In this document: positions 25,201 through 40,200 of the stretch, piece after piece
Position numbering within the stretch: the stretch's first letter is position 1
Layout: the number at the start of each line of letters is the position of its first letter
NCBI RefSeq assembly: GCF_037975245.1
Contig: NC_092569.1
Location: 14,776,501 to 14,840,500 of the forward strand
Length of the DNA: 64,000 nt
Reading direction: 5' to 3'
DNA from: Apostichopus japonicus
Taxonomy: Eukaryota; Echinodermata; Holothuroidea; Aspidochirotida; Stichopodidae
Position numbers and translations under genes: made by a program
Notes under the pieces: generated by a model
What the model was told of the DNA's origin: nothing
Seen by the model: only the letters and a program-made list of their open reading frames with translations
Database searches by the model: none

Positions 25201-28200
25201 GAGAAAAGATAGAGAAAAGATAAAGAAAAGCATAGATAAAACATAGATAAAACATACATTAAAACATAGATAAAACATACATTAAAACATAGATAAAACA
25301 TTGATAAAACCATAGATAAAACATACCTAAAACATAGATAAAACATACATAGAACATACACAAAACATAGATCAAACATAGATCAAACATGGACTGATTT
25401 GGGTCAGGAGAAGGGAGGGTTGGGATTTGGTGGGTGGACTGATTTGGGTCAGGAGGAGAGGGGAGGGTTGGGATTGGTGGGTGGACTGATTTGGGTCAGG
25501 GAAGGTGAGGGTTAGGGTGGCAATTGGGTGGCAATCACACCATGCTTGACAGAACTACTCATGAATAGAATACTTACTGTCACAGCCAAACTGTGAGTAG
25601 CCGTAGAAACCCTCTGCACACGTGTCGCATTTGTCACCGTTGACGCCGTTCTGGCATTCACAGGCTCCGGTGCGGACATCACACTCAAAGCTCACCGACG
25701 CAACGGCACAGCCACAAGGGGTGCACCCCTCACCACTCTCGAAATCATAATGGAATGGCTGGAAGGAGAGACAATTTTTTTTATATTTATCCTGTATTTG
25801 TATGTGTCTGTCCCTCTTGCATATTTATCCTGTATTTCTTTGTGTCTGTCCCTCTTGCATATTTATCCTGTTTTTCTATGTGTCTGTCCCTCTTGCATAT
25901 TTATCCTGTATTTCTATGTGTCTGTCCCTCTTGCATATTTATCCTGTTTTTCTATGTGTCTGTCCCTCTTGCATATTTATCCTGTATTTCTATGTGTCTG
26001 TCCCTCTTGCATATTTATCCTGTATTTCTATGTGTCTGTCCCTCTTGCATATTTATCCTGTATTTCTATGTGTCTGTCCCTCTTGCATATTTATCCTGTA
26101 TTTCTATGTGTCTGTCCCTCTTGCATATTTATCCTGTATTTCTATGTGTCTGTCCCTCTTGCATATTTATCCTGTATTTCTATGTGTCTGTCCCTCTTGC
26201 ATATTTATCCTGTATTTCTATGTGTCTGTCCCTCCTGCATATTTATCCTGTATTTCTATGTGTCTGTCCCTCTTGCATATTTATCCTGTATTTCTATGTG
26301 TCTGTCCCTCCTGCATATTTATCCTGTATTTCTATGTGTCTGTCCCTCCTGCATATTTATCCTGTATTTCTATGTGTCTGTCCCTCCTGCATATTTATCC
26401 TGTATTTCTATGTGTCTGTCCCTCCTGCATATTTATCCTGTATTTCTATGTGTCTGTCCCTCTTGCATATTTATCCTGTATTTCTATGTGTCTGTCCCTC
26501 CTGCATATTTATCCTGTATTTCTATGTGTCTGTCCCTCTTGCATATTTATCCTGTATTTCTATGTGTCTGTCCCTCTTGCATATTTATCCTGTATTTCTA
26601 TGTGTCTGTCCCTCTTGCATATTTATCCTGTATTTCTATGTGTCTGTCCCTCTTGCATATTTATCCTGTATTTCTATGTGTCTGTCCCTCTTGCATATTT
26701 ATCCTGTATTTCTATGTGTCTGTCCCTCTTGCATATTTATCCTGTATTTCTATGTGTCTGTCACACTTTGCCTCTGAATAAGATCTTTGTTTCCTTTTAT
26801 TCTTCTTCTTTTTTTTCTACTCTGACAAAGATCCTGCTAGGATTAGAATGACAGACACTTTGACTATTATATACATTCAGGTGTTTTGAAAAACAGCAAA
26901 GTTGTTTTACTCAAAATATTATTTACATGCCACTACAATGAAATGGTATTATATACTCACAGCACACTGGTCGCATCTTTCTCCGACAACATTGGGTTTA
27001 CAATGGCATTCTCCTGTTGTACTGTTACAGGAGTCTGAGCCATACCTGTCGCAATCACACCCTGAGAGAAACCAAACAAGATAAAAATGTATTGAAGTTC
27101 CAATGACATGACAATATGTTACTCTCTTCCACCTAATCAGGCTCTCCAACCATGCAGAAAGTCTCCAGGGCCCCTACCATGTCGTTGCTCAGGGGCCCCT
27201 ATCATGCCGTTCCTCAGGGGCCCCTATTATGTTGTTCCTCAGGTGCCCCTATCATGTCGTTCCTCAGGGGTCCCTATTATGTCGTTGCTCAGGGGCCCCT
27301 ATCATGTCGTTGCTCAGGGGCCCCTATTATGTCGTTGCTCAGGGGCCCCTACCATGTCGTTGCTCAGGGGCTTCTATCATGTTGTTCCTCAGGGGCCCTT
27401 ATCATGTTGTTCCTCAGGGGCCCCTATCGTGTCGTTCCTCAGGGGCCCCTATCATGTCGTTGCTCAGGGGCCCCTATTATGTTGTTCCTCAGGTGCCCCT
27501 AACCTCTGACTGCTCTTAGAGTTAAATTTTGATAATGGGCTCACACAATTTTGTTGATAAGAAGAGATATTGTGAAACACATTTTCGCAAGTTTCTCGTC
27601 AAATTGCTTATTTTAAGTTCATCCTCCGCCGTGTTCCCATTCCCGGGATTGCTTTCACCCAATCATGTTGCTTTGATACTACAATCTGTGAACAGTACAG
27701 ATCGTGCATTATGAGGATTGATAAGACAGTGCCCTCTGTATCATGCTATAGAGCCAGCCCGCCTAATTTTTATTCCTAGGACGAATAAGGGTTTCAGGTT
27801 TTCAGGAATTTACAAATTCTTTTGAAATCAGAGTTAGGGTTTAGAAAGTGGGTTAGGGTCCAGTTCCTGTGAAAATGAAGGATTGTCGTTCATAATCTGG
27901 GGTCAAAACTAGGAAAAAAGATTCAGAACATGTTTTTTGAAAAAGCGTCACATGTCTGGAGTCCAGGGATTTGATTGGCCGATGCCCTTATTCGTCCTAG
28001 GGAAAAAAATTACACAGCCAGCCCCATTAGGCCAACTCAAAGAGCATAAAAATCAGTACATTTCAGTCTAAAATGTCGCAAAACTTACAGAGCCGTTTGA
28101 GAGGTATCGAATTATGTGTAGTTATTACTTCAGGCTGTACAGTGCATCATACAAACTTAAAAAACTTACAACCTTAGCACAAAATGCATACTAATTATCA

Positions 28201-31200
28201 ATATTTCAAAAATGCATACTTTGGCAATTTTTGAGGTTTACTGCATCTCCAAAGTACCAACTGGCACAGTCTTCACAGTTCTCGCCAGTAGTGTCCGCAC
28301 GACACTTCAAACAGTTTCCGAACAGAGAATCACATTCCGGACCGGGAAGACTCGCGTCTGTGTTTCCAGAACAGCCACACTTTCGGCAGCGGCCGTACGG
28401 TCTGGATGGGTCGCCGTAGTAACCTTCGTCGCATCTGCGATGAGAAGCAGAGAGAGACGTGTGAACAAGTCGAATAAATAGATACAAAAAAAAAAAATTA
28501 TTGCAAGATGGCATTAATAAACAGTGATGACACTCCCTGCCATAGGTTTACTTAATAGGTTAATAATAATAATAATAATAATCATAATAATAATAATAAT
28601 AATGATAAGAATAATAATAGGTTATTTACTGTCATAGGTTTACTTACGGAAAGAAATCTGAACCAGTATTCAATTAAAAGGGATTTTCCCAGTGGCAGAA
28701 AAATGTCACAATTTTAGATGTAAGAAAAGCATATTTCACACTGTCAAGTTGAAAACCTCTCCTCAATATTTGGGTCTCAAAGGCAAGAAACGGTTGATAA
28801 CCCATTTTTTGGACTAAAAACTCGGATACAACCTATACCAAGTTACAATCAAACTTGTATACATTTTCCTTCAACTGAATAGCTAGTTTCACTGATGGAA
28901 AATAAAAAATTTGAAGTGTAATAACATCATTTTGTTTAAATCTACACGGATTGACAGTTTCCTCGTCACTAGAGAGGACGATGTATTTAGGGTCACACTG
29001 TGAATGGTTACTCACTGTTCACAATATTGTCCCGTATGGCCTTCCAGGCAATTACAAATGACATCATTGCTGATGGTGTATTCGCAAGTCTCTGCAAAGC
29101 TGTCGAGAAAGAGAGAAACAACAGAGTGATCCCATGATACATGAGTGATTGTCAAAGTGAACCACTCTTATAAGTGAACCACAAAAGTGAACCACTCAGT
29201 AAACCAAAGTGAACCACAAAAGTGAACCACTCAGATATGAGGTTTAATGTCGTACCCATATTGGAGAAAAGAACCCCTATAGGGAAGCAAAGGAGTGGGG
29301 TTAAGAGTGGAAGGTGATATAGGAGAGGGCAGAGAGAGGGGAGAGGGGGGGAGGTTGAGAGAGTATCCGAAAAGTTTTTATATGTCAGTAAAATATTCTG
29401 CAGTAGCAATAGAAATGCACTGTATATAACTTTCACAATACCTGTGCGTGAATTCTGGTCTCTGCCCGACCCCTTCCCCTGCCCGACCCTGCTCCCCCTT
29501 CCCCTGCCCGACCCTGCTCCCCTTCCCCTGCCCACAAAACACCCTATTGCTCCTCTCATAGAAGAATAATTTCCCTATTTGGAAGGACAGGGTTTGTGAA
29601 AAAGGTGCAAATATAAAAAATAAAAAAATGGTCTTTACTTTTGATCCTCTCTAGCCTGAGGGCAAGCACAGATTTCACACGATTCGCCTGAAATCATCGT
29701 TCCATTGCCATGGTAACCAGTTCTGCATTTCTGGCACTGCGCACCTTCCGTGTTGTCTTGGCAATTCTAGGAAAAAGATTTTTTTTATTAATAAGAAAAT
29801 TTTAGCTACACACAAAATAGAATAGTTTAATATTAGATGCGTGGGTAGGTGAGAAGATTTGGGAGTGAGAGGAGTTGGTGGAGGGTTTTTGGGGAGATAT
29901 TCTTTATGCAAATATATGTAACTCTTGTTGAATATTCACAGAGTCATTACAACCATCATCTGTAACATATAGCATAATATCACATACCTTACACTGCTAT
30001 GTGGACTATATCAAATCATCCTGTATAATAGGGTAAAATCATAAACTGTTGCCAAGCTTCTCCGAGATGGGATCTTCTTCGTTCATGATAAAAGCAAACC
30101 GTACCTCACCCGTCACATTAGAGGTAACAATTAAAACCACGTAACATTAGAGGTAACAATTAAAACCACGTACGGACTCTTCTCTTAAAAGAATATTGTA
30201 TCATCAGAGGGAACAGACCCTTACATAAATACCACAGTACTTCTGAGGGTACGATCTGACCCCCAAAAAAATATATATATATTTATGCTAATCCATGATA
30301 CTTTTTAAGAAGTAATGTTTGCCCAGAAGATCTTGCTATAGCAGGCTTATATATGTTTGTATTTGTTCTTGAATAAAGCTTACTTGACGAGAGAGGTAGG
30401 ACCTTTTACGTATTCATATCTTTTTCGTATTCTTATTTTAAGGGATTTTGTCATTTTGTTACTTACATTTACTTAAAACTCACTTTTTTCTTTTTAGGAA
30501 TTTCACTGTAAATCTATATTATTTTTAAAATTAATCCTTCATTTATATATATATATATATATATTTTTTATATTAATATTTAAGGTGTGTCAATTTTCTT
30601 CTTCATATTCATATTTAAAGGGATTTGTCATTTTGTTGTCATTGTAAAGTGCTCTTGAACAAGCTTAAGCATGAAAAGAGCACTATATAAATTTGGTAAA
30701 ATAATAATAATAATTTACCTCGCATCGTCCTGTTTGGGGATCACACTGGTTGGTGTGGTTGTTACACTGACATGGCACGCACTGTCCAAGGAATCTTCCA
30801 CGGTTGATACGATAGTGTCCAGGAGCACATTGCTGCAAGAGACAAAAACACACACAAGAATGTTTGATAAGACCAAGACTCATTGACAATATCACTACTC
30901 AGTGGTTACACATGGCTGCTACTTCTAACAAGAAACAAGTCAAAATAAAATAAAACTGTTAGTAAACTGCTTATCCACTAGAGAGCCTGTGTAAGAGAAT
31001 CTGTAAAAGTAAGTTGGCCTGACGTTTTGATCCTAGCAGGATCTTCTTCAAAGGCTAAAAAAAAAAAATAGCCCTTGAAGAAGATGCTGCTAGGATCGAA
31101 ACGTTGGGCCAACTTACTTTTAACAAGAAACAAGTAAAGTTAGAGAAAACAAAACCAAACGAAACAAGTATTCGACGTTATGGAAGTTTCTCTTCTAACA

Positions 31201-34200
31201 TGATACACATAACACAAATAATTACATATTTTAAACTTACAGATCACTTCACTCATTTACCAACCATTTAAAAGCTAAATTAAATCAACCGAAACTGTCA
31301 CTCACTTCACAAGAGAGTCCAGTGTACTCTGGAGGACACCTGCAGCGTTCCACTGAACTGGCCTTCTCGCCGGTACCATCCTTACGGGTAACGTCCAGAG
31401 AGACCTCGCTCAGACTAGAAAATAGAACACAGATATGCACAGTTTAACATCATTAAAGGCATTGAAGACTCGCCCCAAACCGAGTGCGGCCATCTGAAAA
31501 AGTTAACCTTCCGTTGCCTGTAAGTGACGTTTTGTTTGTGTCGCTACAAAATGCAGACAGTACAGTAGTGAAACATGATACCTCGTTATCTATAGCTGGA
31601 CCTGAGATGTCCATTGTTTGTACAATGTGCTGTGGGTATTGAACGCAGCTGTATGTACTGACTGTACACTAGTGTCTAATTACCGATGGTAGCAAGCTGT
31701 GTGTGTGTATTTTCTGGGATCGATGGTGGTGTCTAACACTTCTGTAACACCTCATTCGAAACTAGGTCAGACTACCGGCATTAGACGTTTCTTTTGGGAT
31801 GCAAGTCTTCACACCCTTTAATAACGAACCAGCTGACATGACGACTGTTACGATGTGACTATCTCTACTGTGTTTCTTCCACACAACATTTGTCAAAAGT
31901 GGGAAATATTTTAATATTTTATTTGTCAGTGATTTTACCTCGCATCTAAGATGTTATCAAAGTACTGAGCCCTGATTTGGAAGTCGTCGATATTTGCCAG
32001 GACCATCAAGAAGTCTTCCCTGCTCACGGTACGGCTGGAACCGGTGTAATGGAAGTTATCCTATAGGAACAAAAAGAAATGATCGGACGTAACATCAAGG
32101 GCTAAAAACATTCTTTTCTGTTCGGCATCCTTAGGAGCACAAGCCAAAACCAATGTGTAATGTACATCAAGAACACAACAACAAGATACAACACACTCCT
32201 TCTATCCAATAAATTTAAATAACTAATCATTTGACTTAGTAAATTCTGTCCATGACAGCATTCCAGGGAATATAGTGTCAAAGAAGAAAGTTCACACTTT
32301 GACATTTGACCTCAACCAAAACAATAGGCCTTCTTAAACTCATTAAAAGGAAGCCACATGACATGTATGAGAACTGTTCATTCTTAGCCCAACTTGAGAT
32401 ATCCTCTTTTTCTCAAAGTCATTCCTACTTTGACCTTCTATTGACCTCCGTTGACTGTTTAACTCTTCTCAATGTGGTATAGATGACTTTCTGCCAGTTC
32501 GTGAGGCAAGCTACTATCGTCAATTTCAAATGTTGGGAATGACACTATCCATCAGATTATTGCACTTAAAAGTAAGATTTCCGCATTTTGTTTCGCTGCT
32601 CTTCATCCCCCAACAAAAAACGGTTCTTATACTTCATATGACAAGTATGAGATTGGTCAACATTGGCTGTTTCACATATCAAAGTCTAAGAGCATGTGTC
32701 CAACACGCCCACCCGTTGGGCACACCTGTACGCACGCACAAGCACACACATATGTCATCACCATTGCACAGTTTACTTTTGCCTTAGGCAAGGAATCAAT
32801 AAAAGTGAATCTTGAACAATCCCAACAGAACTCCAGAAACATGACTAGCAATAAAAAAATTATTTTAAAAAATATTTTAAAAAAATAATTAAAAATTTAA
32901 AAAAATTTTAAAAAGTGGCATATAGCCTATCAACACTACATTTCTCTATTAAAAATTCCTCTTTTGTTTTGAAAAATGTTTCTACTTACCTCCACCATCT
33001 TGATGTTCACCGACATTGACCTAGAAGGTTGAGGCTGTTCCACATTAGTGTACGTTATACCGATACCATTTCCCTATGTGAAGTAGAAGTGAGAATATTT
33101 AAATTAAACATTTTGGAAAAGATACTACAGTTTAAATTGCATAACCATTTTTATTACATAATTAGGAAGTTCAATGACAATAATTATTACTATGTTTGGT
33201 TAAAAGTTTTAATTACATGATTTGTTACATGATTTAATTGTATGATTGCTTAATTGCACTCATTTTATTTCCATAGTTAATATAATATAAAATGTTATAT
33301 TAACAAAAATAACTGAACACACTGTATAAATTTTCAAAATAGTCATCAAAACTGCCACAGGGTATTCCTTGGTTTCATTAAATGTGTGTGTGGGAGGGGG
33401 GGGGGGGGGGGGGGGGCCACACGCATTAAAGAGGAGAAAATCGTTATTTGTCCCTTTCTTCCTTTACTTTGTCACAAAAAAATGCCAAAAGAACCGGGTA
33501 ATATGTAAATAATATGAAACACTAAGCAGCTGCTGTGATATTGTGAAACAGACTTGAAAATTACGGTCAGTAGATTATGAAAAGTCAAAATGAAATACTG
33601 TAACTCTCCAGTTGAAGATGTGACAGAGGAAGATTTTCTGGGGAGGGGGAGCGGGTAGGGGGATAGGGGGGGTAGCATGTAAACTTTCATACCGTTATGG
33701 TGACATCATCCGGTCTTCGGAGAGGTAAGTAATTCGTGGTCAACAGTGGGTTGTTATGGACCCTGTATCTCAAGTAACCTCCATAGGAGCTCAACTGAAA
33801 ACGAGAAAGATGTTTAAAAAAATTGTCAGATCTTTGTCCATTTGCTAACGACAAAATACGTTTAAAAAAAAAAAAAATAGATCACCAGTGGGTAGTAGAG
33901 TGACTCGCATACACGGCCACCGACGATTTCGAGCAATCCAGATTGTGTGACACACAGACAGAAACACTGACACACATGACCAAAATAACCCCAAAAACAC
34001 TCACAGATAATGGATCAACAAAACCGACTGAAATCAAATTCAAAGAGTCAATACTGGAAAATACCATACCTTGCTTCCCAACCAGTTTGATGGTGGGATC
34101 CAATAGATAGGTAACGCTGGATCGGTGCCCTTGCCGTGGATGTATGCGTTGACCAGATCCCCGTTGTAACGGATCCGGGGATCTTCCGAGTTTGTCACCT

Positions 34201-37200
34201 GCCATTCCTCGCGGAACTCGACCTATCGGAAAAAAGAAAGTGAAACGCATGGAGTGAGGGCAGCAGTGATGAAACCGACGGAGAGAGCCTCCCGTAGAGC
34301 TCAATCTAGACTACGACAGGGTCCGTGGAACAGACATCTCTCCCTCGGACACACTTGTGTCACTCTTCCCCCTCACCCCTGATCCTTGACAGGGTCTGTG
34401 GAACAGACATCTGTCCCCCAGACACACTTGTGTCACTCTACCCACCCCCCTCACCCCTGATCCTGATCCTTGACAGGGTCCGTGGAACAGACATCTCTCC
34501 CCCAGACACACTTGTGTCACTCTCCCCCCCACCATCCCCCTTACCCCCAATCCTTGACTTGAAGCAGAGAGGATGCTAGCCGATGAGAGACTGAAAACTT
34601 TTCAGCTACTGTCTATTCGATTTAGAGAGAAACTCAAACCTTCCTCTGACAATGAATTAGAGGAAAAAGCAAATTTTGTTATCTGTCAATTTTCAAGTTT
34701 TAAAGTTTACTACCAAAATGATTACAGGGGTGGGTACAGACAAAACCATAGTGAGAAGGCCTCGCTGAGCCCCGGGGTAATCAATGAAGGTACACCACAC
34801 ATCTTTCTCGTTTTATCATTCCCTCCCCCCCCCTCCTACTTGTACTGTAATGTAATGACTGATAATAACTTTTGACAAAATTCACAACAGAGAAGGCTAT
34901 GATTGTAGAGGAAGGAAGGAAGGAAGCTCTACTCTTGTAGCAGTTAAATGAAAGCTCCCCTCAAAAAGTTAAATATGATCAGATACAAAAAAAATTTGAA
35001 CAAGAAATACAGAAAAATATTAAAGGCTAACTCTCCAGAGGTAAAGAGGAGGAGGGACTCTCAATAGGTGGCATGCGGACAAAGCCTGGCTTGTCATAGA
35101 TTTCGATCAATCCGGCGATACAAAGTCCGCCCACCCTGTAAAAACTTCTCGAGTATGCATACCCTTAAAACTTAAACCACCTCCCTCCCCCCCCCCCCAC
35201 CCCTAACAACGGCCTACCTTAGAAATGGCTCATTCTGAATAAAAGTGAGATTTGATTCAATCGGGGGGCCCTTTGCTCCAATCAATGTGTTCTTGTTGTA
35301 GAAGATTTTATTTGTGAGACCACGTAATCGGGTAAAGCTTACCGGTCCCCTGTTCCTGGTGTAACTCTTACAGTTATCGGTGACTCCAAAGCAGAAGCAA
35401 GAGATACATCCCTGGGAGTTATCGGCATCGATGTTGAAGCTACTGATGGTGCACCGGTCACAACGGCTACCGATGACGTTGTCCTGAACACGGTAAGGGT
35501 GGGGGGGGCAAAAGAATGGAGAATCTTGATAACAAAAAGCTTTGGTCATATCTCCAAATCAACTAAACAGTAAATGCTATGTTCAAACAAGGAGAATATA
35601 AAGTATTGAACAAAATGAAACATCGTAAACATGAATTTTGGTGACTGTTAAGAAGTCAAGTTGTACATCTTTCAATGGGTTAATAATCTTTATTTCATTT
35701 GGCTGGTTTAGCATCGTGCAACCCTGACCAGCAGAGTTTGATTGTCCCTTGGTCCTCCTGATCATAATGATGCATAATATGCTTCCCTGAAATGACATCT
35801 TCAAACAAAGAATACAAATGACCACCAAGGAAGCGATTTCACTCGTGTTTCGTAACATGAGTATGTTACATTCAGTGATTCTGGAATAAAAAAAAAAGCC
35901 CACCCCGATGAGGCTTCCAACGAGTTATGCCTGCAAATGCAGTCTTCCTGGTTATTAGCTTGCCGTTATCTAACTACAGGACAAGTTTTGCTTTACCTTG
36001 CAAAGACACTGTGAAGTTGCTTGGTCACAGATCTGAGGTAAGACGCCAGCTGGCTCACAATCACATTCCAAACAGAAGGGGTACTGATGATAGCCGTCCA
36101 GGCACTGGTTGCAGCGCCGACCTCCGACGTTAGTCTTACATCTGTAGTATGAAAATTGGAGAGTAGTATAGTGTATCCACAGTGTAGGACTGTTCCTTGG
36201 TTTGGATTACCATACAACCTCTTAGCCTGGAGACTTTGCATTCTCCAACATCCTCCAACTAACAACTCCACCTCCATCCTCCTACCCCTCCCCATCCCCC
36301 ACACCCTCTTCCTCCTGCCTCACCCTCTCCCCTCTCCTCTCTCCTCTCTTTCTTCATATGAATCCCATCCTAAACCTCAACCTTGGCAACATGTTCACTA
36401 GTTACTTACAATCAATCACTCAATAAACTGCATATTTATTACAAGGTACTCCTGTTAACCTTTAAATGTATTCATGGTATTGCGCCACACTACTTGGGTG
36501 AACTTGTTCAAAGTTATACCCCAACTCGTCGTCTGCGCTCTAGCACCCAATCTTTGTTCTCTATGAACCCTGTGTCCACTAAATCTTATGGCGAGCGATC
36601 TTTCCAGTACTCCTCAACCCTCCTTTGGAATAAACTCCCACTCAACATAAAGAATGTCGTGTCTGTGGAGATGTTCAAAACTGTTTAGAATTTGAAACTG
36701 TTTCCATTGTTATAATTGTTATGTTTACTCTTATTGTATATTGTGTACATATCTTTCACTTTCTTTTGTACAGCGTGGCGAGACTTTATTGTAAGTTGCG
36801 CTATATAAGAATGTTTATTATTATTCTTATTATTATAATTATAAATCAATAAATAAATAAAAAGCAGAAACCTTGAAAAGAGAGAGAAGTCATTACCTGC
36901 ACTGCCCATTCACTGGATCACAGACACCTTTGCTGCCCTCAATGCCTCTTTCTTCACATTCACATTCCTAAAGGAAAGTAATCATAAATATTCATGAGGG
37001 CATCCAACCGGTTTGATAACATGTGAATATGATCTTTCAATCTCTCAACATATCAAATTTAAAAGAACTTGATTAGCATTTCTATTTTTTCCGAGACGGT
37101 TAAAAAGAGATCGGATAAAAGGTATAAGACTCACCACACAACCGACGAGAGGATCGTAGCCATAGGTACCGGGTGCACACCGGTCGCAGTTTGCGCCGAT

Positions 37201-40200
37201 GACATTATCTGGACAGATGCACTCACCGGTAACTTCGTTACAAATGTTATTTGGACAGGTACATGCTGCAAGGAAAGTAAAGGAAATTTAGTAAAAAATA
37301 TTTGTGTACGATCGACAAAAAGCAACTCCTGTATACCCTGCAGTATGAAAAATTATTAATGAAAGTGTCATTCACAAAATATGCCTTTACTTTTGTTAGC
37401 AACACCAAGCCGTTTGTTCGAAACCTTTTTTTTTTAATAAAAATAAAAATAAAAAATATTTAATAAAAAATATAATTTTTTTTTTTTTAAGGCAGTTTAA
37501 TCGCACTTGGTTGGTAATATTATAATAAAAAAAAATTTAAATGTTAAAACAACCGGACAAAGGCTTGGCACTCCCCAAAGTTTTTGTTCACCAACTTACC
37601 CCGACAGTTAGGGAAACCATAGTAACCAATAGCGCAACGGTCGCATTGTCTGCCGAGGACAAAGTCTCTGCAGGGACACTGTCCTCCGATCCTCTCGCAA
37701 GTAAAACCGAGGGAGCCGGAAGGATTACAGTCGCAAGAGAAGGCACCGTTATTGAATTCAGTGGAGATGGAAAAGACTCCGTCCTGGCAGATATCTGGGG
37801 CTTCCATACTAAAGGCGAAAAAAGTGCATTTAATAATATCCTCCTTAGTCAAATCTAACACCTTTCGAAAAAGATCATTGCCCTTCAAGCAGGGTTTCTA
37901 GATAGGAAGGGGATAGGGGGGGGGGGGGGGGGAGGGGAGGGGCAAATCAATTCTGTGATGAGAATCCACCCACTATCTTTTACTTGCCATGTATGCAGGC
38001 CCTTTAGTATCCTACCATCCTATCTAGGTATAGCAACATATGGGTTCCCTCTGGCCCCTTTTGCTCCTACAAATGGCTTCTTCTCCCTGGCCCTCATAAA
38101 AATTTAATGACGGGCAGAGGTTGTCAATTACCACCTGTCGTATGGTCATGAAGATGATAAACATCTGTAATTCATATTACTACAAAACTAAGTATTTTAA
38201 CTTGATATAGCACTCACTATTATAACACAGTGACAAAAATTCCCCAGCTCTAAGCTTTAGTGGATGGAGTCTGGTATCACTAAACACTGCACTCGGCTAC
38301 TTACTTACTTGGTATATGTACTTGTTATTAACACATTTAAGTGATGAATTCTTCAGCTCTCTATCTTGAGTGATGGGGTCTCGTATCACAACATCAGTTC
38401 TATCTGTTCTAAGTTAATAACTTGATATTACACTCATTATTATAGCACATTGAGGGAGAAAGTCTCCAGCTTGAACCTAAGGCATCAAGTCTGGCATCAA
38501 GTCACTTACTTGATATAGAACTTGTTATTAGTGCAGTCGATGGCAACAATGCTAGCTCTGATCTAAGGAACTTAGTCAAACAACTCTATACATTAAGCCA
38601 AGTCACTTACTTGATATAATACTCATTATTAGCACAGTAAGTGATGAATTCTCCAGCTCTATCATGCGGGATCGAGTTGAGGAAATCGACGGTAAACTGA
38701 TCCTCTGGTATCGCTAGAATGTAATCCTGCGGAAACAAAGATTACACCAATGTAAAAATGAAACTGAAATGAAACTCCCGTACGGACTTTGGAAGGGCAT
38801 CATATCAACCTTTAGTTTGTGAAATAAAACTGCTCCTAAAACGAATCACAGAATACATGAAAAACGCAGGCATGTCTCCATGTTGGCCCTTGGGTAATTT
38901 TTACTGGTAAATGTAGCAGTCTAATACAAGTCTTGATATTACAAAAAAGTATTGATGGAAGCGAAAAGGGGAACTCACAATCCAGAGTTGGTTTTCTCCC
39001 CCTTCTGGAATCGTCATTTGAATGGACAGGCCTTGACCGGTCAAATCAAAGACGTTGGTGCTGTCGGGAAGCGTTACCACCACTCGGCAACCGGAGACGT
39101 GAGGGCAGTATTTGGCATTAAAGGTACCTGTGGCAACCAAAAAAACACGAGACAAGATATGGATAATTTCGAGCTGCATTGTCTAATGGCAACAGGAAAC
39201 TGCAGAATGCAACATGCATCATAGACTCATACTTTTTTTTTTAAAACCAAAGATACCTCTAAAGTTCCTAGCTTTCCCCCCCCCCCCCCTCAATCTTCCT
39301 TGTCCCAGGACCCCATTAATCTCACCAGATGCACTCAAGTGACCTCAGAAGTGTTTTGTCCATTACTTTTATAACATCATTCAAGCATTACTGCCTGCAA
39401 AAAGGAACTCAACTGGAAATGCAAACAGCTGCTCAAAATTAATTTCTTTGGAAGTCTGAAAAGGGATTTTTTTATGCTAATCTTGAAAGAGAAGTGTTTA
39501 CATACCTTCGTTGTCAAATTCTCCCGGGATTCTAAAGTCTACATCGAATCCTGAACTGTAAGGCTGGTAGTAGTGGACGACAAACACGTAACGTCCAGGT
39601 GGAGGAAGGTTGATCTCGACGACAACAGTGGTCTGTGGGTTAAAGCAAGAAAATTTAATTGGACCAGATTGAATCAACTTTTTTACCTATTTATCTGATT
39701 TTTAGGAGGGGGGGGGCATTGCAAAAGCCTTTAGCATGTATCCAACTGTACTATTATTTTACCATACTATTGAGATTTGAGAAGCAACAAAATATTTGAA
39801 AATTTGCTAACATTTGTATACATGTCCTTGACCTAAAAGTTGTTTTTGTAGTTGCCAGGCAACCTGTCATGTGCATCCCTGTCCTTGATTTACAACTCAG
39901 ATTTTAAGTTCTGCCAAAATTGTTATTCTATAGTTTTCCCCTTCTTTACTTGATATTTTCAAAATGTTAAAAAAAACTGTAAAACATTTCCCACTGCATC
40001 TATGTGAAGATTTAACTTAAACCCTCTACAAGCATCAAAATATTAATACAATTGCCTAGCATCATTAGTATAGATCCTTGATCTGTACATCACACATCAT
40101 GAAGTTACAGTGAACAAACAAAACCAGAAACTCCATCCTTATGAAGAAGATTTTAGTATATCAAATAACCATTTTTGATCATCACGTCATGAAACGGTTC

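Noticed and set aside
25750-26851. Three overlapping ~340-residue frames rich in Cys, Leu and Ser
   Set aside because: They are the 38-bp minisatellite read in all three frames. The unit lacks stops and is not a multiple of three, so every frame stays open. No non-repeat protein sequence is attached.
27108-27519. Arg/Ser/Gly/Pro repeat proteins of 96-133 residues
   Set aside because: Translation of the 25-bp minisatellite in three frames.
34573-34875. A 100-residue plus-strand frame starting [10 protein letters not shown]
   Set aside because: It lies in an L4a intron, matches no family I recognise, and decays into low complexity. There is no support beyond openness.
35216-35342. Extension of the LE exon 35343-35483 to the left
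   Set aside because: The frame stays open, but the peptide has no laminin similarity, and the GTAAGC donor at 35343 splices in phase to the L4a start at 34222.
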